Of a stretch of DNA of 64,000 nt, positions 39,246-51,091 are shown in pieces. The DNA lies in the NCBI GenBank assembly GCA_003342815.1, contig PTEX01000297.1, positions 1-64,000 of the forward strand, given 5' to 3'. The stretch comes from Eudromia elegans (taxonomy: Eukaryota; Chordata; Aves; Tinamiformes; Tinamidae). The translations under genes were made by a program, and so were the position numbers. Within the stretch, counting starts at the first letter, position 1. Every line of letters starts with the position of its first letter. The notes under the pieces were generated by a model, which saw only the letters and a list, made by a program, of their open reading frames with translations, made no database searches and was not told where the DNA came from.

Positions 39246-39345
39246 TTTTATTTTATTTTATTTTATTTTATTTTATTTTATTTTATTTTATTTTATTTTA
39301 TTTTATTTTATTTTATTTTATTTTATTTTATTTTATTTTATTTTA
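39246..39345. repeat. Perfect (TTTTA)20 pentanucleotide microsatellite
   Basis: Exactly twenty uninterrupted TTTTA units over 100 bp, with no internal variant. The Phe-Ile-Leu-Phe-Tyr frame across it is a by-product of the 5-base period. Perfect purity suggests recent expansion or ongoing length polymorphism. Confidence 0.98.
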
Positions 39346-39993
39346 TAGGAATAGGTTCCTCAGATGCTCCCTTACTGTATGAGCACTATTTTCTTCTCAG
39401 ATAAACAACAGACATGACTGTGGGATTAGTAACTGACCAAAAAGATGAACCGTAAGCCTGAAAATGGTCAGAAATGCCATAGGTTTGAGGTTTTACATGA
39501 CACAGCTCTGAAAGGGAAGGACACAAGAAATGAGGAGCAAAAAGAAGAAAAGCAAAAGAAGCAAATACTCAGGGGAAATTACAAAACAAAGGTAAAATGA
39601 CCTGTCTTTCCCAAACAGCAATTCAATGTAGAAGAGTGTAAATGACTGTCACTGGTGTCAGGTGGCAGAAAGCAAAGGACTTTTCAAGCTTATAGAAGGA
39701 AAAAAAGTGTATCAGTTAAACTAGGATATTTTTCCAACAGAAGCTTTTTTTAAAAAAAAACCCAGTAAGTCTCAGTTTGTTAAAAACATTAATACCATAT
39801 CGTTTGATGAAAGCTAAAGGTAGGAAATTAGTCACATTTTCTATTTCTGAGATTTTTAAATATAAGAAACTTAACTAACTTGCCCATCAGAAGTATACAT
39901 CAGAACAAGCTCTTCGTACTATGCAAACTGAACTGCAGTGCATTTTCAATTTGGTTTTTTTCCATCTATGTTGGAGCAAATTTTCGTTTTCAT

Positions 39994-40055
39994 TTTCTAA
40001 AGATGGTTGTTGTTCTTGTTGTTGTTTCTAAAGATGGTTGTTGTTTTATCATGAA
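39994..40055. repeat. 31-bp tandem duplication, two copies
   Basis: TTTCTAAAGATGGTTGTTGTT occurs at 39,994-40,014 and again at 40,025-40,045, a period of 31 bp, separated by 'cttgttgttg'. A small local duplication in a T/G-rich context. Confidence 0.8.
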
Positions 40056-41415
40056 TGCCCATGAAAAAAAAAATCCCAAATTTGAGTATGCCTGAGAAAC
40101 AAATGATCACATTTCTAAGAAGAGATATGTTGGCTTTCAGTCTGTGAATGCCACTTTCAAAGATGAACACAAATCTATTAGTCCAGTTGGGGAACAGAAT
40201 CCATGCCTAAGGATTTGATTCTAAGAAAGCAGAAACCTCTTTTCAATTAGAAATGGACTGAATGAGAGTATTTGCCTGACTATATATATATATTTTTTTT
40301 TTTTTTCCAGAAAATAGTAAGCATGTGTGGTATAAAGGGCATGTGAGAAATTCAAACAATTAGCCATGGACAGACTTGAGAAAAGAAGAGCAATACTCTA
40401 TAGAATATATGTTTGTTGTAAATCATAGTAAAAATAAGGTTTTGTTTTCTTAACCTTTAGGCAAACTAGCATTTTTTAAAAACACTAGTTAGTTTGAATA
40501 TAAGAAAATATGAAATTCTGGAACTTGGAAAAAGACTCTGAATCTCCAAAGCCGTTTTTTTGAAAATGGCTAAAATGCAGCAAATTACTTGGCTCACATG
40601 AAAGACAGGAACAGAGGTTAGTCAGAGTTGCTTGTGGTTTCCATTGACTTAACTGGTGAATGAGCAGCTCCTGATTTCTTTGGATGCTGGATACTGCAAT
40701 AGGACAAGCTATCATGATACTGGCACCATAAGAACAATTACAGCTCATAACTACATATCATATATATTGTACAGGAAGTCTGAAGTGGCTGAGAAAAAGC
40801 TCAGTAGAGCTGGACACGCAGCCAGAGCATCAGAAGTGAATCTGGAGCTTGGTGAAGCATGTGGTGGAGCTGGGAGGAGTAGGGTCTACTAAAGGAAGGT
40901 GGCCAAGAAAAGGTAGAAAATGTCAGAATAATTTAAGTTACCGTCCAGGAGGAATGTAGAGCTGAGAAAAAGAAAATATGTAGAGGGTTCTACTCTACCA
41001 CTTCATTTGTAGATAGTTCTGCCTCGCCTTCCCAAAAGATATTAGCAAGCAGGGCTATGGAGGTCATTTGGGGGAATATAAATGTTACAAAGAGGTATCT
41101 TGATTAAATATTGCATTTAAGAAAGAATAATCACGTGGGAAAGAAAAAAAAAAAAGAGTCTCATCAAATTGTCACAAATGGAGGAATACTTAGGATATGG
41201 CAGTGATTTATATCACTATTCTTGCCAGAATCTTCCTATATTAAAGATTCAGCCAGGTAGATGGAACCAGAAGTTTTCATAACCTAAGTACAATAAAGCC
41301 TACGTTACAGACCCACATCTTCAATGGACCAGTTATGTTCATATTTCCCATGCAGGACTACTTCTATCTAAATTTTGTTTTTCAGGACTTTTCTTCCTAG
41401 AATAACATGACTAGG

Positions 41416-41418
41416 AAA

Positions 41419-41449
<31 letters not shown>

Positions 41450-41460
41450 GTAAGTAAATA
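41416..41460. repeat. (AAAT)n tetranucleotide microsatellite
   Basis: About eight perfect AAAT units from 41,416 followed by variant units (TAAG, TAAG, TAAA) to 41,460. Confidence 0.93.
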
Positions 41461-42671
41461 TCTCAGCACAGAGGTCTGGATGCTTGACAGGAGCAGCATG
41501 ACCTAAACGAGAGCTACCAAGTGAGCTCCAGGGCTCCTGAGTGTGACTGATCCTTATCACCAGGATGTTCCCAGCTCTCAGGAGGTTCCAGGGGTGTTCT
41601 TTTTAAAAATGAGGGAAAAAAAGAAAAAAAAAAAAAAAAAGAAAAAAAGAACAAGTGTCATCATTCGAAAAGCACAATCAATTTAAGGCACCAGTTAAGC
41701 TTTGTTTACAACAATGGAAGCTTAAATATCACTGCTCCAGCAGGTTACTGCACTTGAAGAGGGTTAGAGAGGATCTTACAGATAAGCTATTGATTTATAT
41801 GACAGTAAAAGCAGAAGATGCTACACTATGTAATGGAGAGCTTTAATTTTACCCTTAGTGGTAAATGGACCAAATCTTGTCCTCAGTTACACTAGCAGAA
41901 AGCCAAAATAACTCCTCCGCAGTGTGTTAGTCTGCATTTACAGGATACACCTGAGCAGAAACTGTTGTATGTTTATTATGTTTCTAGCAGCCTTAAGTAC
42001 TAGTTGATCTTTCTTGAACAATTGTTGCCTAGCAATGATACCTCCCCTGTAATTTACTGAGTACACGGGTTCTTAATTATGCACAAATTCTTATTGAGCT
42101 CTTGTGATGTTCCTTTTTAACATCCTATCTTCATTAGCAGTGGGTCTAAATCAGGATGCAAGATTAATTAGCACCCTTCATTTCAGTGTAGGAATAAACA
42201 GAATTAGAACTCCAGCGTCTGACACAGGAGCACACACATTTTAGCAAATTTCTCACTAGTCTTGGTCATTTTTCTACCTGCAAGTCACAGAGTCACTGTT
42301 GCCTTGTCTTCTCAGAGGTTGTAGCATGATTGTAGCTGTATCCCTACCATCTTTGTTTTTCTGCTCTTTGGGAAAGAGTTTGTCTTCTGCCACTGAGAGG
42401 TCAACATGCCACTCAAGCAACAGCTAGAAGTCAAAGTATGCAGATACAGAAAAACACTAAAATCACATTTATCTTGCTTCTCTGGAACCTTGAGCTTAGC
42501 TATCCTAAAGAATAATTGCAGCATGTGCTGTGTGTATATGGGTATGGCTAAAGAAGTTTATCAAGGTTGTCATCAAAACCAACAAAGTTAGTAAGTACTC
42601 TGAAAACTGCCCTTTCTTCGCTGACTGTAGGATAGGAGTAAAGAAAATGGGAGTAGACCCAAATGATGTTG

Positions 42672-42736
42672 GGTTTATGGTTGGACTTGATGGTCTTAAA
42701 GGTATTTTTCCAACCGTAATGATGCTATGATTCTAA
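42672..42736 (+). mobile_element. CR1 LINE 3' terminal fragment (variant subfamily)
   Basis: The sequence 'tggttggacttgatggtct' followed by 'taaaggtatttttccaacc', and then 'atgctatgattcta', matches the CR1 3' end type that has 'gatcttaaaggtcttttccaacc' and the ATTCTATG tail, rather than the 'ctccagaggtccc' type seen elsewhere here. Only about 65 bp remain. It points to a second CR1 subfamily in the window. Confidence 0.85.
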
Positions 42737-44580
42737 AATAGCTTGCTAAAGAAAGAAATCCAGCTTTGGTGCCAAAATTTAGATACAGAAACTGTCCCAA
42801 TATATTCTTTTGCATGATGTGGAAATTCTGGGTCATAGCACAGAAAAATGTCAGGGGAAAGGACATCCAAGAGCTGTCTGCAAATCATTTTTTGGCCAAG
42901 AGGTTTGATTGCCAACATGTTCCTCCATCTCCAATATATTACTTTAAACGAAAACATCTGAATCATTACCCTTCGATTATGCACACACTGTAATCTCTCC
43001 TGATTTGGGCTCTAGACTGGACTACAATTTCCCTGTTTTCCTTGTTGCACTGCAGGAATGTTGTGCATCACTGAAACAGAAGCCTTCATTAAAAAAAAAA
43101 AAAAAAAAAAAAAAGGTAGAAAAAGTTGGAGTATTAGGCAGACAAGCTGCATTTTTCATGAGGCCTGCAGCATCATTTTGAATTGCAATGTTTGGTTTTG
43201 GCTCACATATTTCACACTCAAGGAGTAAAGTTCAGACAAAAATATTGATGGAATGAAAGAACTAAAATCTAGTCTCTGGAGAACTCTCTTTAGGAAGCTC
43301 TTCAAACAATGCTTTGGCACATTTCTGTTTTTACAGATCTTATCAATCTGAGGGCAACCCCAGTTCTTAAGTTAGGAGGACATAATGCAATGCAAATGCT
43401 ATCAATCTCTCCCCATGAGGTGTATCACATATGCCACATCTCAAAAAAAAAAAAAAAAAAAAGAAAAATAGTGAACCTTTAGTCTTTCAATTACTTCAAT
43501 TCTTCTATACTATGAAATGGTAATAGGGTAGAAACCATTCTCTGAATTTAGTGGTCTCTTCAGAACTGTGGATTAGCATAGCATATGAAGTAAGTCAAAC
43601 AAATGCCCTAAAAATGTATGTTATAATTATATAAATTGATGGCATGTCCTCCTTTGCTTTCAGTTCTGATCATACCAACTCAGAGAAAGAGATAACAGAA
43701 AGAGATCTGCAGTAGGCAATGAAAGTTATTAGTATGAAAAGACTGCCACATGATGAGAGAGGAAAGACACATTTCACTTCAGAGTTAGGTAGGAGTTGAT
43801 GTTACGGGGGGGATTATTAAATCAGAAATAGCATGCAAGTCAACAGAGTGTTGCTGTTCGCTCCCTATGTAATATCTAAGGGGAACACAAAGAAAAAAAA
43901 ATTCTTTCCAACTTCTGAAAAAAAAAAATTCATCATACAACACAGTTCAGAAAGAAACCGAGGACCTCACTGCAACAAACTATTACTGAACCAAATGACT
44001 CAGAAACAGAGTGTAAATCCTCCATTACTCTGAAAAGTCAACATAATATCTTTAGCTACATTGCCCAGAATTCAAAATTGGGAAGAAAAAACAAGAAAAA
44101 AAAGAGAAAAAATAGGACCTAGTGTATCAGAGCCCTTCCGAAGTTCACGCAGGCTTCAGGGGCTCAGCCACAGCTGTTCTCACCCACACACCTTGTGTAC
44201 AAGTTTTTCCTGTTGTTTATGCTCTTCAGATATTTGCACACAATTAGAGGATGCATCTGGCAAAGGTAAACTGCAGATGTTTAGTTCTGCTATTTTTGCC
44301 TCTTAGGTCATTGCCCTCATACTGATAAGTCTCTTGCTGTTCTTTATATGTTCTCCAACAAGTGTGGTTTAGAAAGGGATTATTACCTCCATACCATCTT
44401 CCATGTTACATTTGCCATCCTGACTGACTGACTTAAAGTGATGTCCAAAATTTACTTCTAACTAAAAAACTGTTTCAAGTAAAACCAATCAATCAATCAA
44501 AGCAAGTTAAAAAAAAAATGAAGAAGAAAGGAAGAAACAGGATGTATGTTCTGTATGTTTGGTTCTATATATATTTCTTT

Positions 44581-44596
44581 CTCTACATATATATAC

Positions 44597-44634
<38 letters not shown>
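44581..44634. repeat. (TA)n dinucleotide microsatellite
   Basis: Near-continuous TA units with minor interruptions from about 44,585, perfect from 44,603 to 44,629. Confidence 0.92.
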
Positions 44635-44635
<1 letters not shown>

Positions 44636-46929
44636 TCTTTTATAGAAGTCCTATGCAAGAATTTCCTATTTATTTCACTTTTGAAAGTCAAGGTACATAA
44701 GGACTTAACCACTCCACGGAAGTAAAAAACAGTTTAGAGCCTGCCTTCATGTGAGAGAAGTTCTATGAAATTATTGTGGTGTAAATTGCTATCTTTCTGG
44801 ACCAGAGTGAGACCTTCCAACACTAAAAGGATCCACAGTTGTCTTACTTTGCCCTCATACTCCAATTTTGTGTCAGCCGGGTAGACTCAAGTGTCTCTGA
44901 CAACAGGGAACCTGTGCTTGAATTTTAACATATTGCCTATACTTGCCTAGAACAGAATACAGAGGAAAATAATGTCAGGCACATATCTGTCTTTTATCTA
45001 CCCAAATCTTACAGATAACTTAAATTCATTTTATTTATTATATTTATTGCATTTTTTTCTCTAAAATTTGCACTGTGGTGATAGTCAAAGTTAAACTGAG
45101 TCATTGCTGTTGGTACTGTACAGCAGCAGAGAAAAGGCACAAGCCCTAACCTAAAGAACTTGACAAATATGCTTATTATTCATAGACATGATTACCTTAC
45201 TGAAAGGTGCACTGTCTTTTATCTTATTTTTGCCCTAAGTTTTGCTTATCTTAATTTGGTACCTACTGACAAAAAATATAAACAATACTTGTTGGTTTTC
45301 ATGTAACATGCTTATCAAAAACTTTTTTTTTATTATTATTATTTTTGCAAGTTGAAAATACACTGCAAATGACAAGTTGCAAAGCAAAAGGCCAGATTAG
45401 ACAGAAGTCAAAGCGAAAGGCAAGTCTCTGCTTTGGAATACTAATTGGCATGAAGAAAGACTTAGAATAGTAAACAGAAACAGCAGAAGAATCTCTCTGC
45501 CACATTTAGGCGTGCTAGAAAAAATGCAGGCTTGAAGGGACCACTCTTAGCACCGAAGTGCTGATGATAAACTAGCTCCAAATACAACACTGAGAGCTGC
45601 GTGTATGTGGCAGTGGGTTTGGAGACACGAGCTAATCCCAATTTGCTGTACCCCATTCAACAGGTACAAGGGTTTCACATCACAAGACTATCTGCCCAGA
45701 GCAGTATCAGGATAAAGCAGCATTCCAGGAATGAAAAATATCTCCAAAACACCATTTGAGTCAGGGGGAGAAAAACTGTTGAGTACTGCCGAGTGAGGTT
45801 TTTTCTCCTTCCAGTGATTTTCCTGGGATAGCTCAATGACACTGTAGTTTGCAGCAGCTTTCATATAAAAATGAAAATAAGGAGGATTCAGAAAAGAAAA
45901 TCTAAATTCTCAATGATATAGCTACGCTCTGACCTAGTAGGACTATTACATTCTTACCAGTTACCAAACTATTTGCTTTGCTTTTATAGGATTTAGTTGC
46001 CATGATTCACTAGCATCTGTGTATAAACTCATGCTATTAATGATGTATGTTACAACCCTGGGACAAAAATATTTCATGTGACCATTTAGCTATTTGAGCA
46101 ACACAGGAGTAGGACCCCTCAAATAATCTGACGAATAAATTAGGAGCACTTCAAATTTATAGCCACTCTCAGAGGTGCAATTTCTGCTAATAGCTTTCTA
46201 CAAAGAAGCATATAAAAGCAATTGCAGCTGACAACCATTTTTAATAGCCTCCTTTGAAAGAAGAGTCCATGTAATCAGACTTTCTACCTATGCAAATATT
46301 CATTTGTCTGAGATATGGTTTAAGCCTATTTGTAACTTCTAGGTAAAGCTGACTGAGCACATGACAATTCAAAGACAAGCAGGTAATATGGAAGAGGAAA
46401 GAGACCCTGACAGTGGTCAAGCCAAGGCCAAAGCAACTTCTTGAGCACCCCAGCATTGAGAGCTTTTACAAATGTGTCAGATTCAGAAAATGCTTCAGAG
46501 TTCACCCGTTACTGACAAAATCTATTAAAAATGAATCACCAATCAATGGGAAATCAAGCTCCTTTCACGGCTTGTTCAACTACTTGCATACTGTTTGTGC
46601 TTTGTTGAATTTCATTCTTGTTTTTCCCTTTGTTTCTCTAGAAGCAGAATAGTTAATAATGGTGGTGATTTTGCTCGTTTTAGTCATTGTGTTCCTGCAG
46701 GAATGGTAAAGACCCATGTGATTAACGTTGTGCATCTTGACCCTTGATTAGCATTAAAATAAACATATTTAAATATATATACTCTTCCTTGGTTATTTAG
46801 ACATTTATAGCAACAAAGGGCAGAAAAATGTGTGAGTTTCTGTGAGCTGAAATGTTCTTTTCTTTTATCGGCTTTTGTATTATCTACAAAATCATAACTC
46901 TCCACTATTCATTTGTGCTTGCAAATCAC

Positions 46930-47400
46930 ACAACCTTGCCTACCAATACCCACTAATGAGACACTAATAATGAGGCACTGATAGCATTTCATGGACTGAT
47001 TCACCATTTCTCTGCTAAAGCATTTCAAATAACCATAGGATTATTAGCAAGAGAGCAAAAAAAAAAAAAAAAGGTCAAAGATCAAATATGACAAAAGCTT
47101 TGCTGGAGGAGCTCCTTCAGGTGGCAAAATGGATCATGCATGTAAGATATATCAGGAGCTGCTACGTTATCTTATTAAAGACAGAGCAAACAACTGGCTG
47201 CTTTAGCACAGTGCAAATCATGCCACACACGCTGGCTTAGTGCACTGTAGAGTTTCTGAGCTGTTGTAATAAAAGGTGGTTTTCAGGTGCATTTCTCTCC
47301 TCGTTGATTTTACAAGAAATGTGTAACCAATAATCCCAGATTTGACTTTTAAAGCAGCATGAGAGCATGGGGGAAATTCTGCTATAAAAAGTGGAGGGAA
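46930..47400. promoter_or_regulatory. Candidate conserved non-coding element with a DR1-type site
   Basis: At 47,072-47,084 the sequence AGGTCA-A-AGATCA is a direct repeat with one-base spacing, the known binding architecture of RXR/HNF4/COUP-TF-type nuclear receptors. It directly follows a 16-base A run. The flanks (46,930-47,380) have few other homopolymers and several TAAT/ATTA sites. No open frame is supported. The regulatory call is an inference. Confidence 0.25.
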
Positions 47401-48659
47401 CAGAGACACAACTAACATTTCCTTCCCTCTCATCTCTCCCTCTCTCTTTTTTTTTTTTTTTTTTAAATATTACATGAAGTTTCTGAGAAGGGTTTAATGC
47501 CTCCCATTGCAGATGTTTCCCTTGTGCTCATCACCTTATACTGCTGCACACTCTGGTTTTAGCTAATTTATCTTCACAACAGAGATAACCGACAGCCACT
47601 GCTCTGCAGTACAGTGGAAAGACACACACCCAGGAGTCAATATTGCAGCAATTTCCAGGAGGGATTTATACTGTGAATATCATAGGAATGGAGCTGCTTG
47701 AGAAGATTTTTTCATATGCACAGCTACTATTACTTCAATAGGAAAATAAGTTAAAAAGTATTTACGAAGGTTGTGTTCTGTCGTTAATGCATTGCATGGC
47801 CCAACAAGTTTTGCTACCGTCTTGACTTTCCCTGGCAGAATTTGCCTCCAGCTACAAGTTTTTTGAAGGTCTGTCTGTAAATATTTGGGTCTATATGACT
47901 GTAATACATCAGACTTCATTTGTGCATGTGTATGTGTTCGCATGTGTGAGTACATGCTATTATTGGTGTCCTGAAGATAAAGAGAAGTGCTGGAACAAAA
48001 GTTATCTAGTGAAAAAAAAAAAGAAAGAGAGAAAAAAAAGAAAAAAAAGTAATGAGGAAGTGTCATGCTACACTGAAAGCATTAGCAAGTCATTACTGCA
48101 GCAGCTGTAATTACTATCAGTTTCTTCAAGTACCATGATTTGATTTCTAATTTTTTTTTTTCTGAACAAAGGTCCAAGTGATATATAATCAGTTAAAAAC
48201 CCTTGAAGGAAACTGAGGCCATCACGATCTCAATTAATCTTCATGGTCTTTAGGCTCTTGGGTAGCTTATATTTCCTATTAAAAATCACACACATAAAAT
48301 TGCCACTGTTTCTGATTCTTTTTTTTTTTCTTTGCATGGGATTTAAACCTCTCCTAGGCCCATTTATATTGTAAGACCCATTTAATCCCACCAGGGTAAA
48401 TTGTAACTTTAAGGTATGAGATATATAAAAGCGATTTTCTCAATATTTAGGTTTTCACTTAGATCCATGGGAATTATAATACTGAATGTTGACTTCCAAA
48501 TGCCTTTTGTTGCACAGAGTCCAGGGAATTCAAGATATGCAAAAGAGTTTTCCTTGCTTTGATATTTTCAATTTTGGTGAAATTTCACGCAATGTACCTC
48601 CTCATCTAGGAGGCTAGTCTAGATGATCCCTAGTATAGACAGAGGAGAAAGATACTTTT

Positions 48660-49130
48660 CATAGAATCATAGAATACTTAAAGTTGGAAGGGACTTCTAG
48701 AGGTCATCTAGTCCAACCACCTTCCACACGCAGGATCTCCTATAGCATGTGGTACAGGATTGTGTCCAAGTGGGTTTTGAAGATCTCCAGAGAAGGAGAC
48801 TCCACAGCCTCTCTGGGCAGCCTGTTCTAGGGCTCCATCACCCTCACAGCAAAGAAGTTCTTCCACACATGGAGAAGGAACTGTTTGTGTTTTCAACTTG
48901 CACCCATTACCCCTTGCCCTATCACTGACCACCACTGGGAAGAGTTTGGCCCCATCCTCCCTACATTTTCCCCTCAGGTATTTATACATATCGATCAGAT
49001 CCCTTCTCAGTCTTCTCTAGGCTAAACAGGCCCAGCTCACATAGTCTTTCCTCATATGATATATGCTCCAGTCCCTTAATGATCAACATTGCTCTATGCT
49101 GGACCCTTTCTAGACGTTCCACAACTTTTA
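48660..49130 (-). mobile_element. CR1 LINE 3' fragment, about 470 bp
   Basis: On the plus strand it begins with two copies of CATAGAAT (48,660-48,675; the ATTCTATG tail on the minus strand), then 'gttggaagggacttctagagg', 'ctagtccaacca' and the CR1 ORF2 C-terminal region ('ctccagagaaggagactcc', 'gaagttcttccacacatgg', 'aaacaggcccagctcaca'). It ends near 'ctttctagacgttcc'. The minus-strand translation keeps the '[10 protein letters not shown]' and '[13 protein letters not shown]'-like remnants with frame changes. It served as a reference to orient the mosaic at 11.1-11.9 kb. Confidence 0.93.
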
Positions 49131-51035
49131 TTCCAGAAATAAAAATGAAGAATGGCTGCTAATGATCTAGCAATTGAGTCAAATCAAGTTCAGTGGCATT
49201 GGCTTGGCCTCGTGCCTTTTTTTTAAAGAGTTCTGAAGGAATATGTGCCAGAAATGAATGATTACGTTCAGATTTCTGATCAGATCTCAATGGCTTCATG
49301 TCAGAGTTCAAAAGGTCATGTGAAAAGCATATTACAGTAAGCACCCTGCTAACGCATTTCTGTGGATTTATTGTACAGCTTTGGGAGCTAACACCATTTT
49401 ATGACATAATGCATTCTAGATGTCTTTTAAGGTGTGCTTAAGGTGTCTATTTGTCTCCATTGAGACTAAGAAGTGGATGACTAGCTCTGATGTAGGCTGG
49501 AGATGTCTATAGTTAGATGAGATAAATATTGCCAATTCACTTAAAACAGATGCTGACTTAACTGGATATTACTAAATTTGGGAATTATGTTTTGTTTGTT
49601 GTTTTTGTATAAGAATATATTCAAACAATAAAAATCATATTGGCTAGGACCAGTTTCCATTAAACCCATCAAATTGTCCCCCGCAAAGCCATTAGATATG
49701 GTGAAAATGCAGCAATGGCCATTGGGGAGCAGGCTTGGGGATCTTCTCTACCATCAGAAAATCTACTTCCATTCTTAATAACTACCTGCAAATTTCAGTT
49801 TTTAGCCCAAAGAAAGCATTTATCACATTTAAAAATAACACCACTGAAGATTTTTTGTTTATTTCTGATCTATTACTTAGTCAAGGAATAGGTATCATAG
49901 TAAGTTCACTTGCTCACTTCCTTGTTTAAACAATTTTTTTTTTTCCCCCCAGTGGTCAGTGCTAATAACCAAAACAAAATCACAAAATCATGAATACAAA
50001 GTCATTAAAATACTCATGCTTTTTTCTTTTTCTTTTTTTCTTGTCAAATATCATTTTAATTTATAAATACTAAACACTTTTTTTATACATGTATAGTACT
50101 TTATTCATGCTCCTGTGTATGGAGCAATAAGCAGTTATCTGAGAGAAATTCTGTGATTCTACTAATAGAAAATTGAAACAATAAAGGTATTTTCCAGTTC
50201 CATAGCAAATTAATGCATATATGGTCTTTGTCAAAAATATTATTTTAATTATGTATTATGCAGTTTTCTTGTCTTCCTTTCATTTATGCAGTGAGACTAC
50301 TTATTCATATAATTAGTTTTTAAAGAGTGAATGAGGCTATTCATGTAAACAATGGCTCAGTAGCATGAAAATGCATCAAGCCAAATCCAAAGATTTTCTA
50401 TTTGGTAGTTCAAAATTCTTGAGCACTGGAAAATGTGTCACTGTTACATTGCCACAACTGATGTTTCCTCTCAGTGTCCTGTTCTTTTATGAATTTTTCA
50501 TTTCCTTTATTTTGTGAGACTTCTATTGGAAGGAAAAGACGTCAAAATGTTGAGCTATTTTCTGGATCAGTGAACTACAATGTATACAGTGTGATTTAAG
50601 ATTCAAAAGCCTGTGTCTTTTCTGAAAACTATTACATCGATCAGTAAAAATTGGCAAGAGTAGAAGAAATGTAGAATGATGACACTTTTGTTTTTGTTTT
50701 CCCTTGGTTTGGATCAGAACTGGGAAGCACAGCAGAAAACACTAAATGAAATAATCAATATCTGACCAAGGTTCAGATCCAAGCAATTAAATACATATGT
50801 AACTTAACATGATCCTTCTGCTTCTGTCTTTCTCTCATTACTTTGAACCTACTTGGTTAGCTCATTATTTCTTTGTGGCCTGAAAAAAACTTAATAAATA
50901 GGCCAGGTCTATGAAATGCTTTAACAAGAATTTCTCAACACAAAAAGGTACTAATGAATCTCAGAATATATGCTGGATATTAAGATACAATTCTGTGTAA
51001 CATGCATGTAACTCTTTGAGTTCTTGACTTCATGG
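49131..51035. other. AT-rich intergenic DNA, no gene recognised
   Basis: Unique AT-rich DNA with short T runs (49,934-49,944 and 50,018-50,040). No open frame with recognisable content and no dispersed repeat. Confidence 0.6.
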
Positions 51036-51039
51036 GAAG

Positions 51040-51087
51040 TGGAGAGGACGATCTCCAGAGGCCCTTCAACCTCAGCCATTCTGTGAT
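51040..51087 (+). mobile_element. CR1 LINE 3' terminal remnant, about 48 bp
   Basis: 'gaggacgatctccagaggccc' and 'ttcaacctcagccattctgtga' match the last part of the CR1 3' end, including one tail unit ATTCTGTG. Nothing upstream belongs to the element. Confidence 0.8.
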
Positions 51088-51091
51088 AATT

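Larger units (their letters stand above)
39346..42670. other. AT-rich intergenic DNA with short tandem repeats
   Basis: No gene recognised. It contains a two-copy 31-bp tandem duplication near 40.0 kb, a TA run followed by a T run at 40,281-40,307, the AAAT array at 41.42 kb and an A-rich tract at 41,612-41,650. Remaining open frames (up to 87 codons) show no motifs. Confidence 0.6.
42738..48655. other. AT-rich intergenic DNA, no gene recognised
   Basis: Unique AT-rich DNA with A runs at 43,091-43,114 (24 A), about 43,443-43,462 and 47,057-47,072, a (TA)n run at 44,603-44,629 and a T run at 47,447-47,464. Open frames such as 47,680-48,066 minus run through homopolymers and are not credible. 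The section 46,930-47,380 has enhancer-like composition and is annotated separately. Confidence 0.6.

Noticed and set aside
39219..39404. Hydrophobic Phe-Tyr-Phe-Ile-Leu repeat frame resembling membrane segments
   Set aside because: Direct translation of (TTTTA)20; both flanks are non-coding.
48600..48650. 'aggctagtctagatgatccctag' as a separate plus-strand CR1 end next to the minus-strand CR1 at 48,660
   Set aside because: Resembles 'ttggactagatgatccctgg' but is too short, lacks the tail repeat and could be chance; left uncalled.
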